A stretch of 29,150 nt of DNA from an uncultured Oscillospiraceae bacterium (lineage in GTDB: Bacteria > Bacillota > Clostridia > Oscillospirales > Oscillospiraceae). The stretch spans positions 1 to 29,150 of the forward strand of contig CAUBIP010000013.1 of NCBI GenBank assembly GCA_958436045.1, given 5' to 3'. Of the stretch, positions 7,427-14,368 are shown one piece after another (positions within the stretch are counted from its first letter, which is position 1; every line of letters starts with the position of its first letter). Made by a program: the position numbers and the translations under genes. The notes beneath the pieces are model-generated. The model had not been told where the DNA came from, ran no database searches, and was given only the letters and a program-made list of their open reading frames with translations.

Positions 7427-7972
7427 ATGCTGGATCGCGCCAAGCTGGAGGCGCAGCTGACGCAGCTGCCGCTTTATCAATATGCGTTTTTGAAGCCAGA
7501 GGAGCTGCCGTTTTCCACGCGGCTCCAGACAGTCTGCCGGGAGAATTGCCCGATGTATGGCAAGTCCTGGTCCTGCCCCCCGGCGGTGGGGACGGTGGAC
7601 GCCTGCCGTGCCAGATGTCTGGCCTACCCGGAGGCGCTGCTGGTGGTGACGGTCCAGGAGGTCGCAGACTCCGCCGATCTTGCCGCGGGGCTGGCGACCA
7701 AGCCGTTTCACAACCGCCAGGTGCAGGCAGTGCGCCAACTGCTGCAGGATGCGGGCCAGCGGACGCTCTGCCTCTCCGGCGACGCCTGCGCCCGCTGTGA
7801 CGTCTGCGCCTATCCGGCCCCCTGCCGCCTTCCGGCGCAGCAGACGCCGTGCCTGGAGGGCTATGGGGTCGTTGTCAGCGCTCTGGCAGAGCGCTCCGGC
7901 ATCCCGTTCCCACCGGAGCCGGGGCTGATTTTCTGGTATGCTGTGATCCTGTTCGGGCCAGAGGATGCATAG
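7427..7972 (+). CDS. DUF2284-family cysteine-rich, predicted metal-binding protein
   Basis: A 181-residue soluble protein with 11 cysteines (37, 41, 50, 60, 64, 115, 121, 124, 127, 133, 142). They fall in two clusters: CRENCPMYGKSWSCPP followed by CRARC, and CLSGDACARCDVCAYPAPC. This spacing and the text CPPAVGT and PCLEGYG fit the DUF2284 family, described as predicted metal-binding; I infer iron-sulfur or zinc binding, and no reaction is established. GGGAGG lies about 9 bases before the ATG. It lies just past the rpmB terminator with no evident strong promoter, so it may depend on readthrough or a weak promoter in the gap. It is isolated from genes that would suggest a pathway. Confidence 0.8.
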   Translation: MLDRAKLEAQLTQLPLYQYAFLKPEELPFSTRLQTVCRENCPMYGKSWSCPPAVGTVDACRARCLAYPEALLVVTVQEVADSADLAAGLATKPFHNRQVQAVRQLLQDAGQRTLCLSGDACARCDVCAYPAPCRLPAQQTPCLEGYGVVVSALAERSGIPFPPEPGLIFWYAVILFGPEDA

Positions 7973-7986
7973 AAAAATTAAAAAGT

Positions 7987-8034
7987 GCGCCGCGCGTTCC
8001 CTGCAAAGCTTGGGGATGCGCGGCGCGTTTTTTT
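7987..8034. terminator. Bidirectional terminator between the DUF2284 gene and the gtrA-like gene
   Basis: A GC-rich stem pairs 7987-8001 with 8012-8026 (one mismatch, one G-U). A T7 run (8028-8034) follows on the plus strand. On the minus strand the stem is followed by T5-AA-T5 (complement of 7974-7984). It serves two convergent genes. Confidence 0.85.
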
Positions 8035-8041
8035 CAATTTC

Positions 8042-8539
8042 TCAATTTTTCATCAACCTGGTCTCTTTTTCAGCGGCGCGGCGCTTCTTGAGCCGGTGGG
8101 CGCGGAAGACAAAATAGCGCTGGCCGAAGTAATTCAAAATGCAATAGGCCAGGGAGGAGGAGACGAGGGAGATATTGTTCTCCAGGTGGACGATATCCGC
8201 ATTGGGCAGCAGACGCTGCAGCCGGAATTGGACCGAGGGCGACAGCAAGACCAGGTCCAGCACGTCCTTAAAAAAGACCTTCGTAAGGATATAGCAGACG
8301 ATGACGCACAGGATGAATTTCCAGGGCCAGGAGACGCCGGGGTGCTGGTCGCGGAACGTGACGAACCGGTTCAAGATCAGCGAGACGGTACTGGACAGAG
8401 AGTAATAGACCAGAAAGGCAATTTCCTGCGATGTGTTCCCGTAGTTATACACCAGCAGCATTACGCCGGTGCAGACAAGGAAATTCACAAGGCCAAGCGC
8501 CATGTAGATGAGCAAGGTCTTATCAAAATACTTTTTCAT
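8042..8539 (-). CDS. GtrA-family membrane protein
   Basis: A small (165 residue) protein with four membrane spans (near residues 10-31, 38-58, 72-92 and 123-145). It resembles GtrA/DPMS-like proteins, thought to move or hold lipid-linked sugars in the membrane. The family landmarks LNRFVTF after span 2 and LNYFGQRYFVF after span 4 are present, followed by a basic C-terminal tail. The open frame extends far upstream to 8788, but ATG 8539 is the only start with a ribosome binding site (AGAGG) and gives the family length; the upstream part would antiparallel the AraC coding region. It lies 53 bases after the AraC-type gene on the same strand, without a terminator between, so co-transcription is likely. 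Substrate unknown: no glycosyltransferase is nearby. Confidence 0.85.
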   Translation of the reverse strand: MKKYFDKTLLIYMALGLVNFLVCTGVMLLVYNYGNTSQEIAFLVYYSLSSTVSLILNRFVTFRDQHPGVSWPWKFILCVIVCYILTKVFFKDVLDLVLLSPSVQFRLQRLLPNADIVHLENNISLVSSSLAYCILNYFGQRYFVFRAHRLKKRRAAEKETRLMKN

Positions 8540-8592
8540 AAACGAACCTCTTTGCAAAACAGCAAAACAAAAAGATGTGCGCATGGGGCGCG

Positions 8593-9765
8593 CTAGCGGA
8601 TCGCGCGGGCGTATTCCGTCGGCGTGAGGCCGAATTTTTCTTTGAACTGGCGGGAGAAATGGTGCACCGTCGAATACTGCAGCTGGGCGGCGATTTGCGT
8701 GAAATTCATTTTCCCCTCGCGGATGAGCTTTTTGCTCTCCTCCAGCTTGATACGGCGGATATATTCCCCCGGGGAGATCTGCATACATTTGTGGAACAGC
8801 GCGGTGAGATAAGACGCGCTGACATTGGCTCCGCTGGCGACCGTCGCGACGGAGAGCCGCTCGTACACGTGATTGCCGATATAATCCAGTGCCCGGGCGA
8901 TGATCTCGTTCTCGTTGTTCACGGCGGCAGGGGTTTTGAGGGCGGCGGGCCGGGCGGCCTTTTGATCGTCGCGCAGCATGGTCAGCAGGACCTGCTGCAC
9001 CTTGCAGATGATCATATCGCTGCTGAAGACGTCGTCCTTCTCGTATTCCTCCAGAATCTGCAGCAGCAGGCGCTTTGTCTGCTGGCTGGCCTGGAATTTG
9101 CGGTTATAGAGCAAGTCGGCATAGCTACAGTCTAGGTCCATCGTGATGGTGATGAAGCTGGTGGCGCTGTCGATATCCGCATACTGCATGTGCCACTGGT
9201 TCTCGCTGTAGAGCATCAGCTCGCCCTGCTTGAGGATGCGGTCCGCGCCGCCGGCGACGGAGTGCATGCTGCCCTTGTCGACATACGTCAGCTCCACGGC
9301 GCTGTGCTGCTCACCCTTGAAGAAAAAGCCGGGCTCCTTCTCCTGGTAAAACAGGGTGTAGATATCCTTCACGCACAGGTGATTCGTGATTTTGAAGCTC
9401 TCCAGCGCATTGAGCTGGCGGACGGCCGGAAGCTGACTGTCACTGCCGGTGCAGACCCGGACGGTGCACTGGGCCTGGTAGGGAATCAGGGCAAAATAAA
9501 TGCCGGTTTTCAGCAAGACCGGTTTATCCAGGTAAAAGAACGCAAGCTGCTGGCTGTCGTGGGAGACGGCGAGGATGGTCATCCCCGTTTCGAAGTCCAG
9601 ATACAGCGGGCCGCTTTGCAGGCGGCGCAGCTGGCGCTCCTGGTCGGTAATGGTCCAGAAGGTCTCTTGCCAGGTGTCCCCCTGGGGAAAGCCGCGGTTG
9701 GGCAGCCGATCCTGCAGGACTTTTCCGTAACCGGAAAAGGTCAGCTTATTCAGGTTCCGAATCAC
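8593..9765 (-). CDS. AraC-family transcriptional regulator
   Basis: A 390-residue regulator. The N-terminal 270 residues contain a cupin-like sensor (around ELTYVDKGSMHSVAGG and LMLYSENQWHMQYAD), preceded by a further beta-rich region; this makes it longer than the usual 280-300 residues. The C-terminal 100 residues hold the two helix-turn-helix motifs (LSVATVASGANVSASYLTAL and NFTQIAAQLQYSTVHHFSR) and the family tail FKEKFGLTPTEYARAIR. Start GTG 9765 has GGAGGGG six bases upstream. The neighbouring gtrA-like gene is probably in the same transcript. The ligand cannot be read from the sequence; the cupin type often senses sugars, which is inference only. Confidence 0.93.
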   Translation of the reverse strand: MIRNLNKLTFSGYGKVLQDRLPNRGFPQGDTWQETFWTITDQERQLRRLQSGPLYLDFETGMTILAVSHDSQQLAFFYLDKPVLLKTGIYFALIPYQAQCTVRVCTGSDSQLPAVRQLNALESFKITNHLCVKDIYTLFYQEKEPGFFFKGEQHSAVELTYVDKGSMHSVAGGADRILKQGELMLYSENQWHMQYADIDSATSFITITMDLDCSYADLLYNRKFQASQQTKRLLLQILEEYEKDDVFSSDMIICKVQQVLLTMLRDDQKAARPAALKTPAAVNNENEIIARALDYIGNHVYERLSVATVASGANVSASYLTALFHKCMQISPGEYIRRIKLEESKKLIREGKMNFTQIAAQLQYSTVHHFSRQFKEKFGLTPTEYARAIR

Positions 9766-9797
9766 TGGCTACCCCTCCGTGTGTCATTTCGGACTAT

Positions 9798-9825
9798 ATC
9801 ATACCACAAATTTTGTCTATTTCAA
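9798..9825 (-). promoter_or_regulatory. Promoter of the AraC-type regulator
   Basis: Minus strand: -35 TTGAAA (9825-9820), a 16-base spacer and -10 TATGAT (9803-9798) preceded by TGG (extended -10). The transcript would start about 25 bases before the GTG start codon. Confidence 0.65.
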
Positions 9826-9916
9826 CTATTTTTTTGGCAGGGCGCATAAATTTTACTTCCAGCAGGCAGCCAAATCGTACCTGCGCTTTGGCCGCTAGCG
9901 GGACGAAGTACAGACG

Positions 9917-9951
9917 AAAATCCGGCGACCCCCTCGTTGGGATCGCCGGAT
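9917..9951 (-). terminator. Terminator of tRNA-Arg
   Basis: A 13-base stem with one mismatch pairs 9939-9951 with 9920-9932 and is followed on the minus strand by T4 (9920-9917). It lies about 25 bases beyond the tRNA 3' end. Confidence 0.7.
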
Positions 9952-9975
9952 CGCGCGGAGCTATGGCTCCAGCTA

Positions 9976-10051
9976 TGGTACGCCAGAAGGGACTCGAACC
10001 CCCAACCCTCAGAACCGGAATCTGATGCTCTATCCATTGAGCCACTGGCGC
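9976..10051 (-). tRNA. tRNA-Arg (anticodon CCG)
   Basis: A 76-base cloverleaf. The acceptor stem is GCGCCAG/CTGGCGT (first pair G-U). The D loop contains AATGGATAGAG. The anticodon stem is CAGA/TCTG with loop TTCCGGT, giving CCG, which reads CGG. The T arm contains GGTTCGAGTCC. CCA is encoded (9978-9976). It reads the CGG codon that is frequent in this GC-rich window. Confidence 0.97.
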
Positions 10052-10063
10052 ATCGCTTTGCGT

Positions 10064-10092
10064 ATTATAGCAAATCTTTCTCCTGTTGTAAA
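10064..10092 (-). promoter_or_regulatory. Promoter of tRNA-Arg
   Basis: Minus strand: -35 TTTACA (10092-10087), a 17-base spacer and a perfect -10 TATAAT (10069-10064) with TGC in front. One of the strongest promoters in the window, 13 bases before the tRNA. Confidence 0.85.
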
Positions 10093-10147
10093 CCCTTTGT
10101 TAGAAAAATTTTCGGAAGAGGGGATAGATGAGGCAGGGCAGGCTGGC

Positions 10148-10177
10148 TTGACGCAAATCCGCGCCGTGCGCTATGGT
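10148..10177 (+). promoter_or_regulatory. Promoter remnant before the broken amidohydrolase gene
   Basis: -35 TTGACG (10148-10153), an 18-base spacer and -10 TATGGT (10172-10177), followed by GGGAGG (10206-10211) and ATG 10217. The initiation signals of the disrupted gene look intact. Confidence 0.5.
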
Positions 10178-10216
10178 GAAAAAATTCTGGCACCAAAGCG
10201 GCAACGGGAGGGTACT

Positions 10217-10370
10217 ATGGCAGGAGAGAGGCTCCTGCTCCACGATGCGGATTGGATCCTGGCCATGAACCCAAAACGGCAGCGCTACCGCCGAGCGGAT
10301 CTGCTGATCTGCGCCAATACGATCACCGCATTGGGCCGGGGGCTTGCTGGAAGCGATGCGTATGACGAGA
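10217..10370 (+). pseudogene. 5' fragment of an amidohydrolase (TRZ/ATZ-type deaminase) gene
   Basis: About 50 codons remain. The translated start reads GERLLLHDADWILAMNPKRQ, then DLLICANTITALGRGL and SDAYDE. This is the typical opening of metal-dependent amidohydrolases of the chlorohydrolase/8-oxoguanine deaminase/MTA-deaminase group, whose first strands read like LLIKNADWIVTMDP...DLLIEDGRITAIG. The metal-binding HxH motif that should follow is missing, because the sequence passes into an IS3 transposase remnant near 10370 and stops at 10397-10399. The ribosome binding site GGGAGG is good, so a short non-functional peptide could be made. Assignment by recall of the family pattern; exact substrate not knowable. 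Confidence 0.6.
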
Positions 10371-10482
10371 TCGCTTTCCGAAACGCAGCAAATGATTGAC
10401 GATTATATCTACTTTTACAACCATTGCGTGTATCCAAACAAAAGCCGGAGTGGCGCCGCTCACGCTGCGCCACGCCGCTTGA
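10368..10482 (+). pseudogene. 3' fragment of an IS3-family transposase (OrfB), frameshifted
   Basis: One frame gives MIDDYIYFYNH, the conserved C-terminal integrase-core segment of IS3/IS150-group OrfB. The alternative frame then gives QTKAGVAPLTLRHAA and a stop at 10480-10482, matching the usual ending after YFYNHERIQ. Comparing the two, one extra base lies within 10426-10437, so the remnant is frameshifted. Everything upstream of the last 40 codons is missing. Not functional. Confidence 0.65.
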
Positions 10483-10565
10483 ATCAAATATATCCTGAGT
10501 GTTTTGCACTGCATGAACAAATTGGGGCAGTTCAAAAAAACAGAGGGGCTTTGTCCTATGTGGCA
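10368..10565 (+). mobile_element. Right-end remnant of an IS3-family insertion sequence
   Basis: The transposase fragment and the roughly 80 bases after its stop, up to a few bases before the stop codon of the DUF2344 gene on the other strand. The left end and most of the element are absent. The exact right terminus is not certain because no left inverted repeat remains for comparison. Confidence 0.5.
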
Positions 10566-10569
10566 GGTC

Positions 10570-11235
10570 TTAGCGGAACACTGCGCCGTCGCGGTCGAAA
10601 ATCTCGACGCGGTGGATCTTTGCAAAGCTGGGGGCGGCATCCGGCAGATAGTGCGCGATGGCGTTGAGCAGGAGCTGCGGGTTCAGGGCAGGGTCCTGGG
10701 CGCAGACGAGGCAGTCGGCCTGCAGCAGGTGATCGCCTGCAACCGTCAGGTCAAAGCGGCGCAGCATGGGGAGCAGATCGACCTCTGCTTCGCCGCGCTT
10801 TGTCTTTCTCATCAAAAGCAGGCTGGGACGCTGGAACAGGGCGGCGATGGCGTCCCGGCAGGCCGGGGCGTTGCCGCTGTCATACTCCAGGTCCAGCCGG
10901 GCCTGCAGGAAGCCCAGTTTCCCGGCTTTTTTCTCGCTTTCATAGCTTGCCAGAATACGGATCCCGGCGGGCAGACAGGCGTTCAGCTTTGCAGGGATCT
11001 CGGCCTCCGGCGTCGTATCGCCGGGGTCCAACTCATAGTCTAGGACCTCGCACTGGCTTGAGACGCCGACGGACATCGGTAGCAGGATGGAGACATAGGC
11101 GTGGGGCGTGTAGCCCTGGGAGTGGCGCAGCAGCATCCCGGCCCGACGAAAGGCCCGCTGAAAGACCCGCATCAGGTCCAGATGGGAGATCCAGATCGCG
11201 TCGCCCTCTTTGGCAAATAGCAGCCGCTTATGCAT
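10570..11235 (-). CDS. DUF2344 / TIGR03936-family radical-SAM-associated protein
   Basis: A 221-residue protein of the family that accompanies, or is fused to, TIGR03960 radical SAM enzymes. The N-terminus has the typical RLLFAKEGDAIWISHLDLMRVFQRAFRRAG, then FRRAGML..HSQGYTPHAYVSILLPMSVGVSS. Together with the upstream enzyme it is often found near rng and rplU in Clostridia; those genes are not here. Start ATG 11235 lies seven bases after GGAGGG; GTG 11238 is less well spaced. It overlaps the end of the radical SAM gene by 8 bases, so translation is coupled. Biochemical role not established. Its stop lies almost against the IS3 remnant, which may have removed whatever followed. Confidence 0.85.
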   Translation of the reverse strand: MHKRLLFAKEGDAIWISHLDLMRVFQRAFRRAGMLLRHSQGYTPHAYVSILLPMSVGVSSQCEVLDYELDPGDTTPEAEIPAKLNACLPAGIRILASYESEKKAGKLGFLQARLDLEYDSGNAPACRDAIAALFQRPSLLLMRKTKRGEAEVDLLPMLRRFDLTVAGDHLLQADCLVCAQDPALNPQLLLNAIAHYLPDAAPSFAKIHRVEIFDRDGAVFR

Positions 11236-13063
11236 CACAGCACCCTCCCTTCAGGAGCGTATTTGCGCCGCAGCCGCTGCACTGGGTGCGGCAGTCCGGC
11301 GTGACCTGGCCCGCATAGGCCTGGGCCCGTTCCTTTGCCAGGAACGCTTTGCTGACGCCGACGTCGATGGTGTCCCAGGGGAGGACTTCGGCCTCCTGAT
11401 AGCCCCGGGTCGTATAGAACGCCGGGTCAATGCCGCAGGCGGCAAAGGCGGCCATCCAGGCGTCGTAGTCAAAGTATTCGTCCCAGCCGTCGAGCTTGAC
11501 GCCCCGGGCTACAGCGGCTTCCAGGACGCGGCACAGGCGGCGGTCGCCCCGGGCCAGAACGGCTTCAAGCTGGCTCAGCTTCGCGTCGTGCCAGTTGTAC
11601 TCCACGCTCTTGGACGGCATGGCGTTTTTCAAAAGCTGCGTCTTGCGGCGGTATTCTTCCATCGTATCCTGCCGTTCCCACTGAAATGGAGTAAAGGGCT
11701 TTGGCACGAAGAACGCCGTCGAGACATGGACCCGCAGGCCCCGCTTTTTATTGGACGCGTGGGCCTTCCAGGTCTTGATGACCTTGTAGACCAGCTCCGC
11801 GATGCCCAGCACATCCTCATCCGTCTCCGTCGGGAGGCCCAGCATGAAGTAGAGCTTGACATTGTTCCAGCCGCCGGCAAAGGCGGTGGCGCAGGTCGTG
11901 AGGATCTCCTCCTCGGTGACGTTTTTATTGATGACGTCCCGCAGGCGCTGCGACCCGGCTTCCGGGGCGAAGGTCAGGCCGCTTTTGCGGACCTTCTGTA
12001 GCTTTTGCATCAGAGAATCCGAGAAGTTGTCCGCTCGCAGGGAGGGCAAGGAGATATTGATCTTCCGGGGTGTGCAGAAGTCCAGCAAATCGCTGGCAAG
12101 CGGCTCCAGCTGCTTATAGTCGGAGGTGGAGAGGGAGGAGAGGGTGATCTCATGGTTGCCGGAGTCAAGCAGCATTTCTTTCGCCTGGCGCAGCAGCGTC
12201 GCGGCGCTGCGGGGCCGGACGGGGCGATAGCAGAAGCCCGCCTGACAGAACCGGCAGCCCCGGATGCAGCCCCGCATGACCTCCAGATTCGAGCGGTCGT
12301 GGACGATCTCCGTCGAGGGAACGATGGTTTTCACTGGGTAATACGCGGCGTCCAAGTCCTGCACGATGCGCTTGCGGACGGTTTTCGGGGCGCCGGGCGC
12401 CGGGGTGATGGCGGTCAAGGCGCCGTCAGGACCGTAGGTATGGGCGTAAAACGCGGGAATATAGACGCCCTCCAGCTTGGCGGCCTCGGCCAGGTACTGC
12501 TGCTTGGACCAGTGATCTGCCTGGGCGGTTTGGTAGAGAGAAAGCAGCTCCCGGGTCAGGTCCTCGCCCTCGCCCAGGCTGAAGAGGTCGATAAAATCGG
12601 CCAGGGGCTCCGGGTTATAGGCGCAGGTGCCCCCGGCGATGATAAGCTGGTCGAGCCCCGGCCGGTCTGCAGAGCGCAGCGGGATACCGGCCAGCTGCAG
12701 CATGTTGAGGATATTGGTATAGCTCATTTCATAGCCGATGGTGAAGGCAATGATGTCAAACGCCGCCAGCGGGTCCTTGCTCTCCAGGGCAAACAGCGGC
12801 AGCTGATGTGCCCGCAGGGCTGCGTCCATATCGCCCCAGGGGGCGAAGACGCGCTCGCACCAGACACCGGGCATCTCGTTCATGATGCCGTATAAAATGC
12901 GCATGCCCAGGTTGGACATGCCGATCTCATAGGTGTCCGGGAAGCAGAACGCGACGCGGGTCGTGACGGACTGCTTGTCCTTGATGATCTCATTATATTC
13001 TCCGCCGACATACCGGGCGGGTTTCTGCACGCCCGGCAAGATGCGGGCCAGTTGATCGGTCAT
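11228..13063 (-). CDS. TIGR03960-family B12-binding-type radical SAM protein
   Basis: A 611-residue radical SAM enzyme. It opens with PGVQKPARYVGGEYNEI. An N-terminal B12-binding-like Rossmann region follows (VAFCFPDTYEIGMSNLGMRILY). The 4Fe-4S motif is C266-x3-C270-x2-C273 (GCIRGCRFCQAGF). Later blocks include LSSLSTSDY, FAPEAGSQRLRDVINKNVTEEE and KLYFMLGLPTETDED. Two cysteine clusters close the chain (CRTQCSGCGAN and GGCC). ATG 13063 has AAAGGAG five bases upstream; the open frame further upstream is antisense to nothing conserved. Methylthiotransferase-like chemistry has been suggested for relatives, but the substrate is unknown. It has its own promoter inside the end of the upstream M50 gene. 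Confidence 0.9.
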   Translation of the reverse strand: MTDQLARILPGVQKPARYVGGEYNEIIKDKQSVTTRVAFCFPDTYEIGMSNLGMRILYGIMNEMPGVWCERVFAPWGDMDAALRAHQLPLFALESKDPLAAFDIIAFTIGYEMSYTNILNMLQLAGIPLRSADRPGLDQLIIAGGTCAYNPEPLADFIDLFSLGEGEDLTRELLSLYQTAQADHWSKQQYLAEAAKLEGVYIPAFYAHTYGPDGALTAITPAPGAPKTVRKRIVQDLDAAYYPVKTIVPSTEIVHDRSNLEVMRGCIRGCRFCQAGFCYRPVRPRSAATLLRQAKEMLLDSGNHEITLSSLSTSDYKQLEPLASDLLDFCTPRKINISLPSLRADNFSDSLMQKLQKVRKSGLTFAPEAGSQRLRDVINKNVTEEEILTTCATAFAGGWNNVKLYFMLGLPTETDEDVLGIAELVYKVIKTWKAHASNKKRGLRVHVSTAFFVPKPFTPFQWERQDTMEEYRRKTQLLKNAMPSKSVEYNWHDAKLSQLEAVLARGDRRLCRVLEAAVARGVKLDGWDEYFDYDAWMAAFAACGIDPAFYTTRGYQEAEVLPWDTIDVGVSKAFLAKERAQAYAGQVTPDCRTQCSGCGANTLLKGGCCDA

Positions 13064-13724
13064 GGCTGCTCCTTTTGCCGCCGCGGGGGGCCACGGCGTG
13101 ATTTCTTGTGTGTTTGCTTTTATTGTAGCGGCAGCCAGGTTTTTTTGCAAGGAATTTTTCGCTTTGCAGAGCGCGGCCTGCACGAAGCTGCAGGCTGGCG
13201 GCCAAAAGCGGCGGCCAAAGCCCCAGATGCAGGCGGCAGGCAGCAAAAATCGCCAGTGCCCAGCAAAGCGCGAGGGTGAGGGCGGCACAGATGCGGCTTA
13301 GCCGCTGTGCTTGGGCCAGCGGGAGCTGCTGCGATGCGACGGCAAGCAGAATGCGTCCGCCGTCCAGCGGCCAGAGGGGGAGCAGGTTGCCCGCCGCCAG
13401 CAGCAGGCTCATCAGCGCCGCCCGGGGGAGCAGCCGCGGCAGCAGCAGGCAGACAAGCAGGCTGGCGGCGGGCCCGGCGGCCGCACAGCACGCCTCCGCG
13501 CGATAGGACATAGCCCCTGTCTCCAGGATGCAGCCCAGTGCCGTGATGCGCAGCGCTGTGACGGGGACGCCCAGCAGACGCAGCGCTGCAAGATGCCCTG
13601 CCTCGTGGCAGGCAACGCCCAGCAAAAACGGCCAAAACAATCCGCCCGGCTCCAGGCACAGCCAGCAGCAGCCCAGGGCGATGGCGGCGGGCGTGACGCT
13701 AAGGCGCAGGCGCGGTGATCTCAT
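12993..13724 (-). CDS. M50-family intramembrane metalloprotease (SpoIVFB-like)
   Basis: A site-2-protease-type zinc peptidase. It has HEAGH (His40, Glu41, His44) in a membrane span and the third metal ligand Asp121 in NLLPLWPLDGGR, separated by a GPAASLL span. The membrane core of about 200 residues resembles SpoIVFB, which activates sigma-K in the mother cell during sporulation. Start ATG 13724 overlaps the previous gene by 26 bases; no clear ribosome binding site is seen, suggesting translational coupling. The last 55 residues are hydrophilic and odd: they span the promoter of the radical SAM gene and overlap its first 71 bases. This could be a natural tail or the result of a lost stop codon. 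Role in sporulation inferred. Confidence 0.8.
   Translation of the reverse strand: MRSPRLRLSVTPAAIALGCCWLCLEPGGLFWPFLLGVACHEAGHLAALRLLGVPVTALRITALGCILETGAMSYRAEACCAAAGPAASLLVCLLLPRLLPRAALMSLLLAAGNLLPLWPLDGGRILLAVASQQLPLAQAQRLSRICAALTLALCWALAIFAACRLHLGLWPPLLAASLQLRAGRALQSEKFLAKKPGCRYNKSKHTRNHAVAPRGGKRSSHDRSTGPHLAGRAETRPVCRRRI
13122..13150 (-). promoter_or_regulatory. Internal promoter of the radical SAM/DUF2344 pair
   Basis: Minus strand: -35 TTGCAA (13150-13145), a 17-base spacer and -10 TACAAT (13127-13122). It lies inside the 3' coding part of the M50 gene and about 55 bases before the radical SAM start codon. Confidence 0.7.
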
Positions 13725-14145
13725 CGTAAAAGACGGCGAAGGCCTCCGCGACCGGGCGGCCGCTGCGCAGGGCTTGGTCAAAGCTGCTGACGGCGACCTG
13801 TAGGGGCTCCTGCCCGGTGCCGACGATCCAGCTGCGCAGAGTCTGGCACCCGGCGGGATAGAAAAACCGACAGGCCAGCGCGCCGCAGCATAGCAGGGTG
13901 CAGACCAGAAGCTGCGCGATCCAGGGGTGGCTGCGGGACGGGGAAGCGGGCGGCCTGTCCGGCTCACCCAGTCCATCGAATGCATCGTTAAAATGGAACG
14001 GGTCTTGCGGCGGAAGCAGGGGGCGGTCATAAATTTTTGTGGCTGCTAGGGCCGGATCTTCAAGCTTTACGGGGGCTGGTGCAGGGGGTGGGATAGGATC
14101 CGGTATAGGGGTCGGTATGGAGGTCGGCATGGGAATCGTTTCCAT
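13699..14145 (-). CDS. Proline-rich single-span membrane protein next to the M50 protease
   Basis: I do not recognise a family. The 148 residues have an N-terminal cytoplasmic part with a Pro/Ile/Thr repeat (PMPTSIPTPIPDPIPPPAPAP), one predicted membrane span near residues 77-97, and a short outer domain ending SFDQALRSGRPVAEAFAVFYDEI. In sporulators the gene before spoIVFB encodes SpoIVFA, its membrane partner, also single-span with a variable outer part. Position and topology suggest an equivalent role, but no M23-like domain is visible and the resemblance is positional only. ATG 14145 is preferred: AAAGGAA lies 9 bases upstream, while GTG 14154 abuts it. It overlaps the M50 start by 26 bases. 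Confidence 0.65.
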   Translation of the reverse strand: METIPMPTSIPTPIPDPIPPPAPAPVKLEDPALAATKIYDRPLLPPQDPFHFNDAFDGLGEPDRPPASPSRSHPWIAQLLVCTLLCCGALACRFFYPAGCQTLRSWIVGTGQEPLQVAVSSFDQALRSGRPVAEAFAVFYDEITAPAP

Positions 14146-14234
14146 TGGCAGCACTTCCTTTCTGAAAAATAAAGGCCACTGCTAGCCTATGGCCTACGGA
14201 CGAAAAAAAGACGGCGCAAAAATGAAAATTTCAC

Positions 14235-14263
14235 TTGAAAAATAGGGCGGGACGTGATAAAAT
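14235..14263 (+). promoter_or_regulatory. rplS promoter
   Basis: -35 TTGAAA (14235-14240), a 17-base spacer and -10 TAAAAT (14258-14263). The transcript would start near 14270. Confidence 0.8.
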
Positions 14264-14269
14264 ACCATA

Positions 14270-14357
14270 GTCTGTGAATCTGGCGGTCCTCTGCTGCGGC
14301 CGGCATGGAACATGCAGCGGCATGACTTTTGCAGTAAGAACGCTAAATTATGAAGGA
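14270..14357 (+). ncRNA. Structured 5' leader of rplS (possible L19 leader)
   Basis: The 90-base untranslated leader contains a hairpin: GCCG-GCATG (14299-14307), loop GAA, CATGC (14311-14315), a two-base bulge, CGGC (14318-14321). L19 genes of Firmicutes often carry an autoregulatory leader RNA. I cannot confirm its consensus by eye, so this is a candidate only. Confidence 0.35.
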
Positions 14358-14368
14358 GGACAACCCAA

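Noticed and set aside
8540..8788. Upstream extension of the gtrA-like frame
   Set aside because: It overlaps the DNA-binding domain coding region of the AraC gene on the same strand, has no ribosome binding site, and would precede the first membrane span with unrelated sequence.
8042..9135. Plus-strand open frames 7985-8596 and 8575-9135
   Set aside because: Complements of the gtrA-like and AraC genes; no family similarity.
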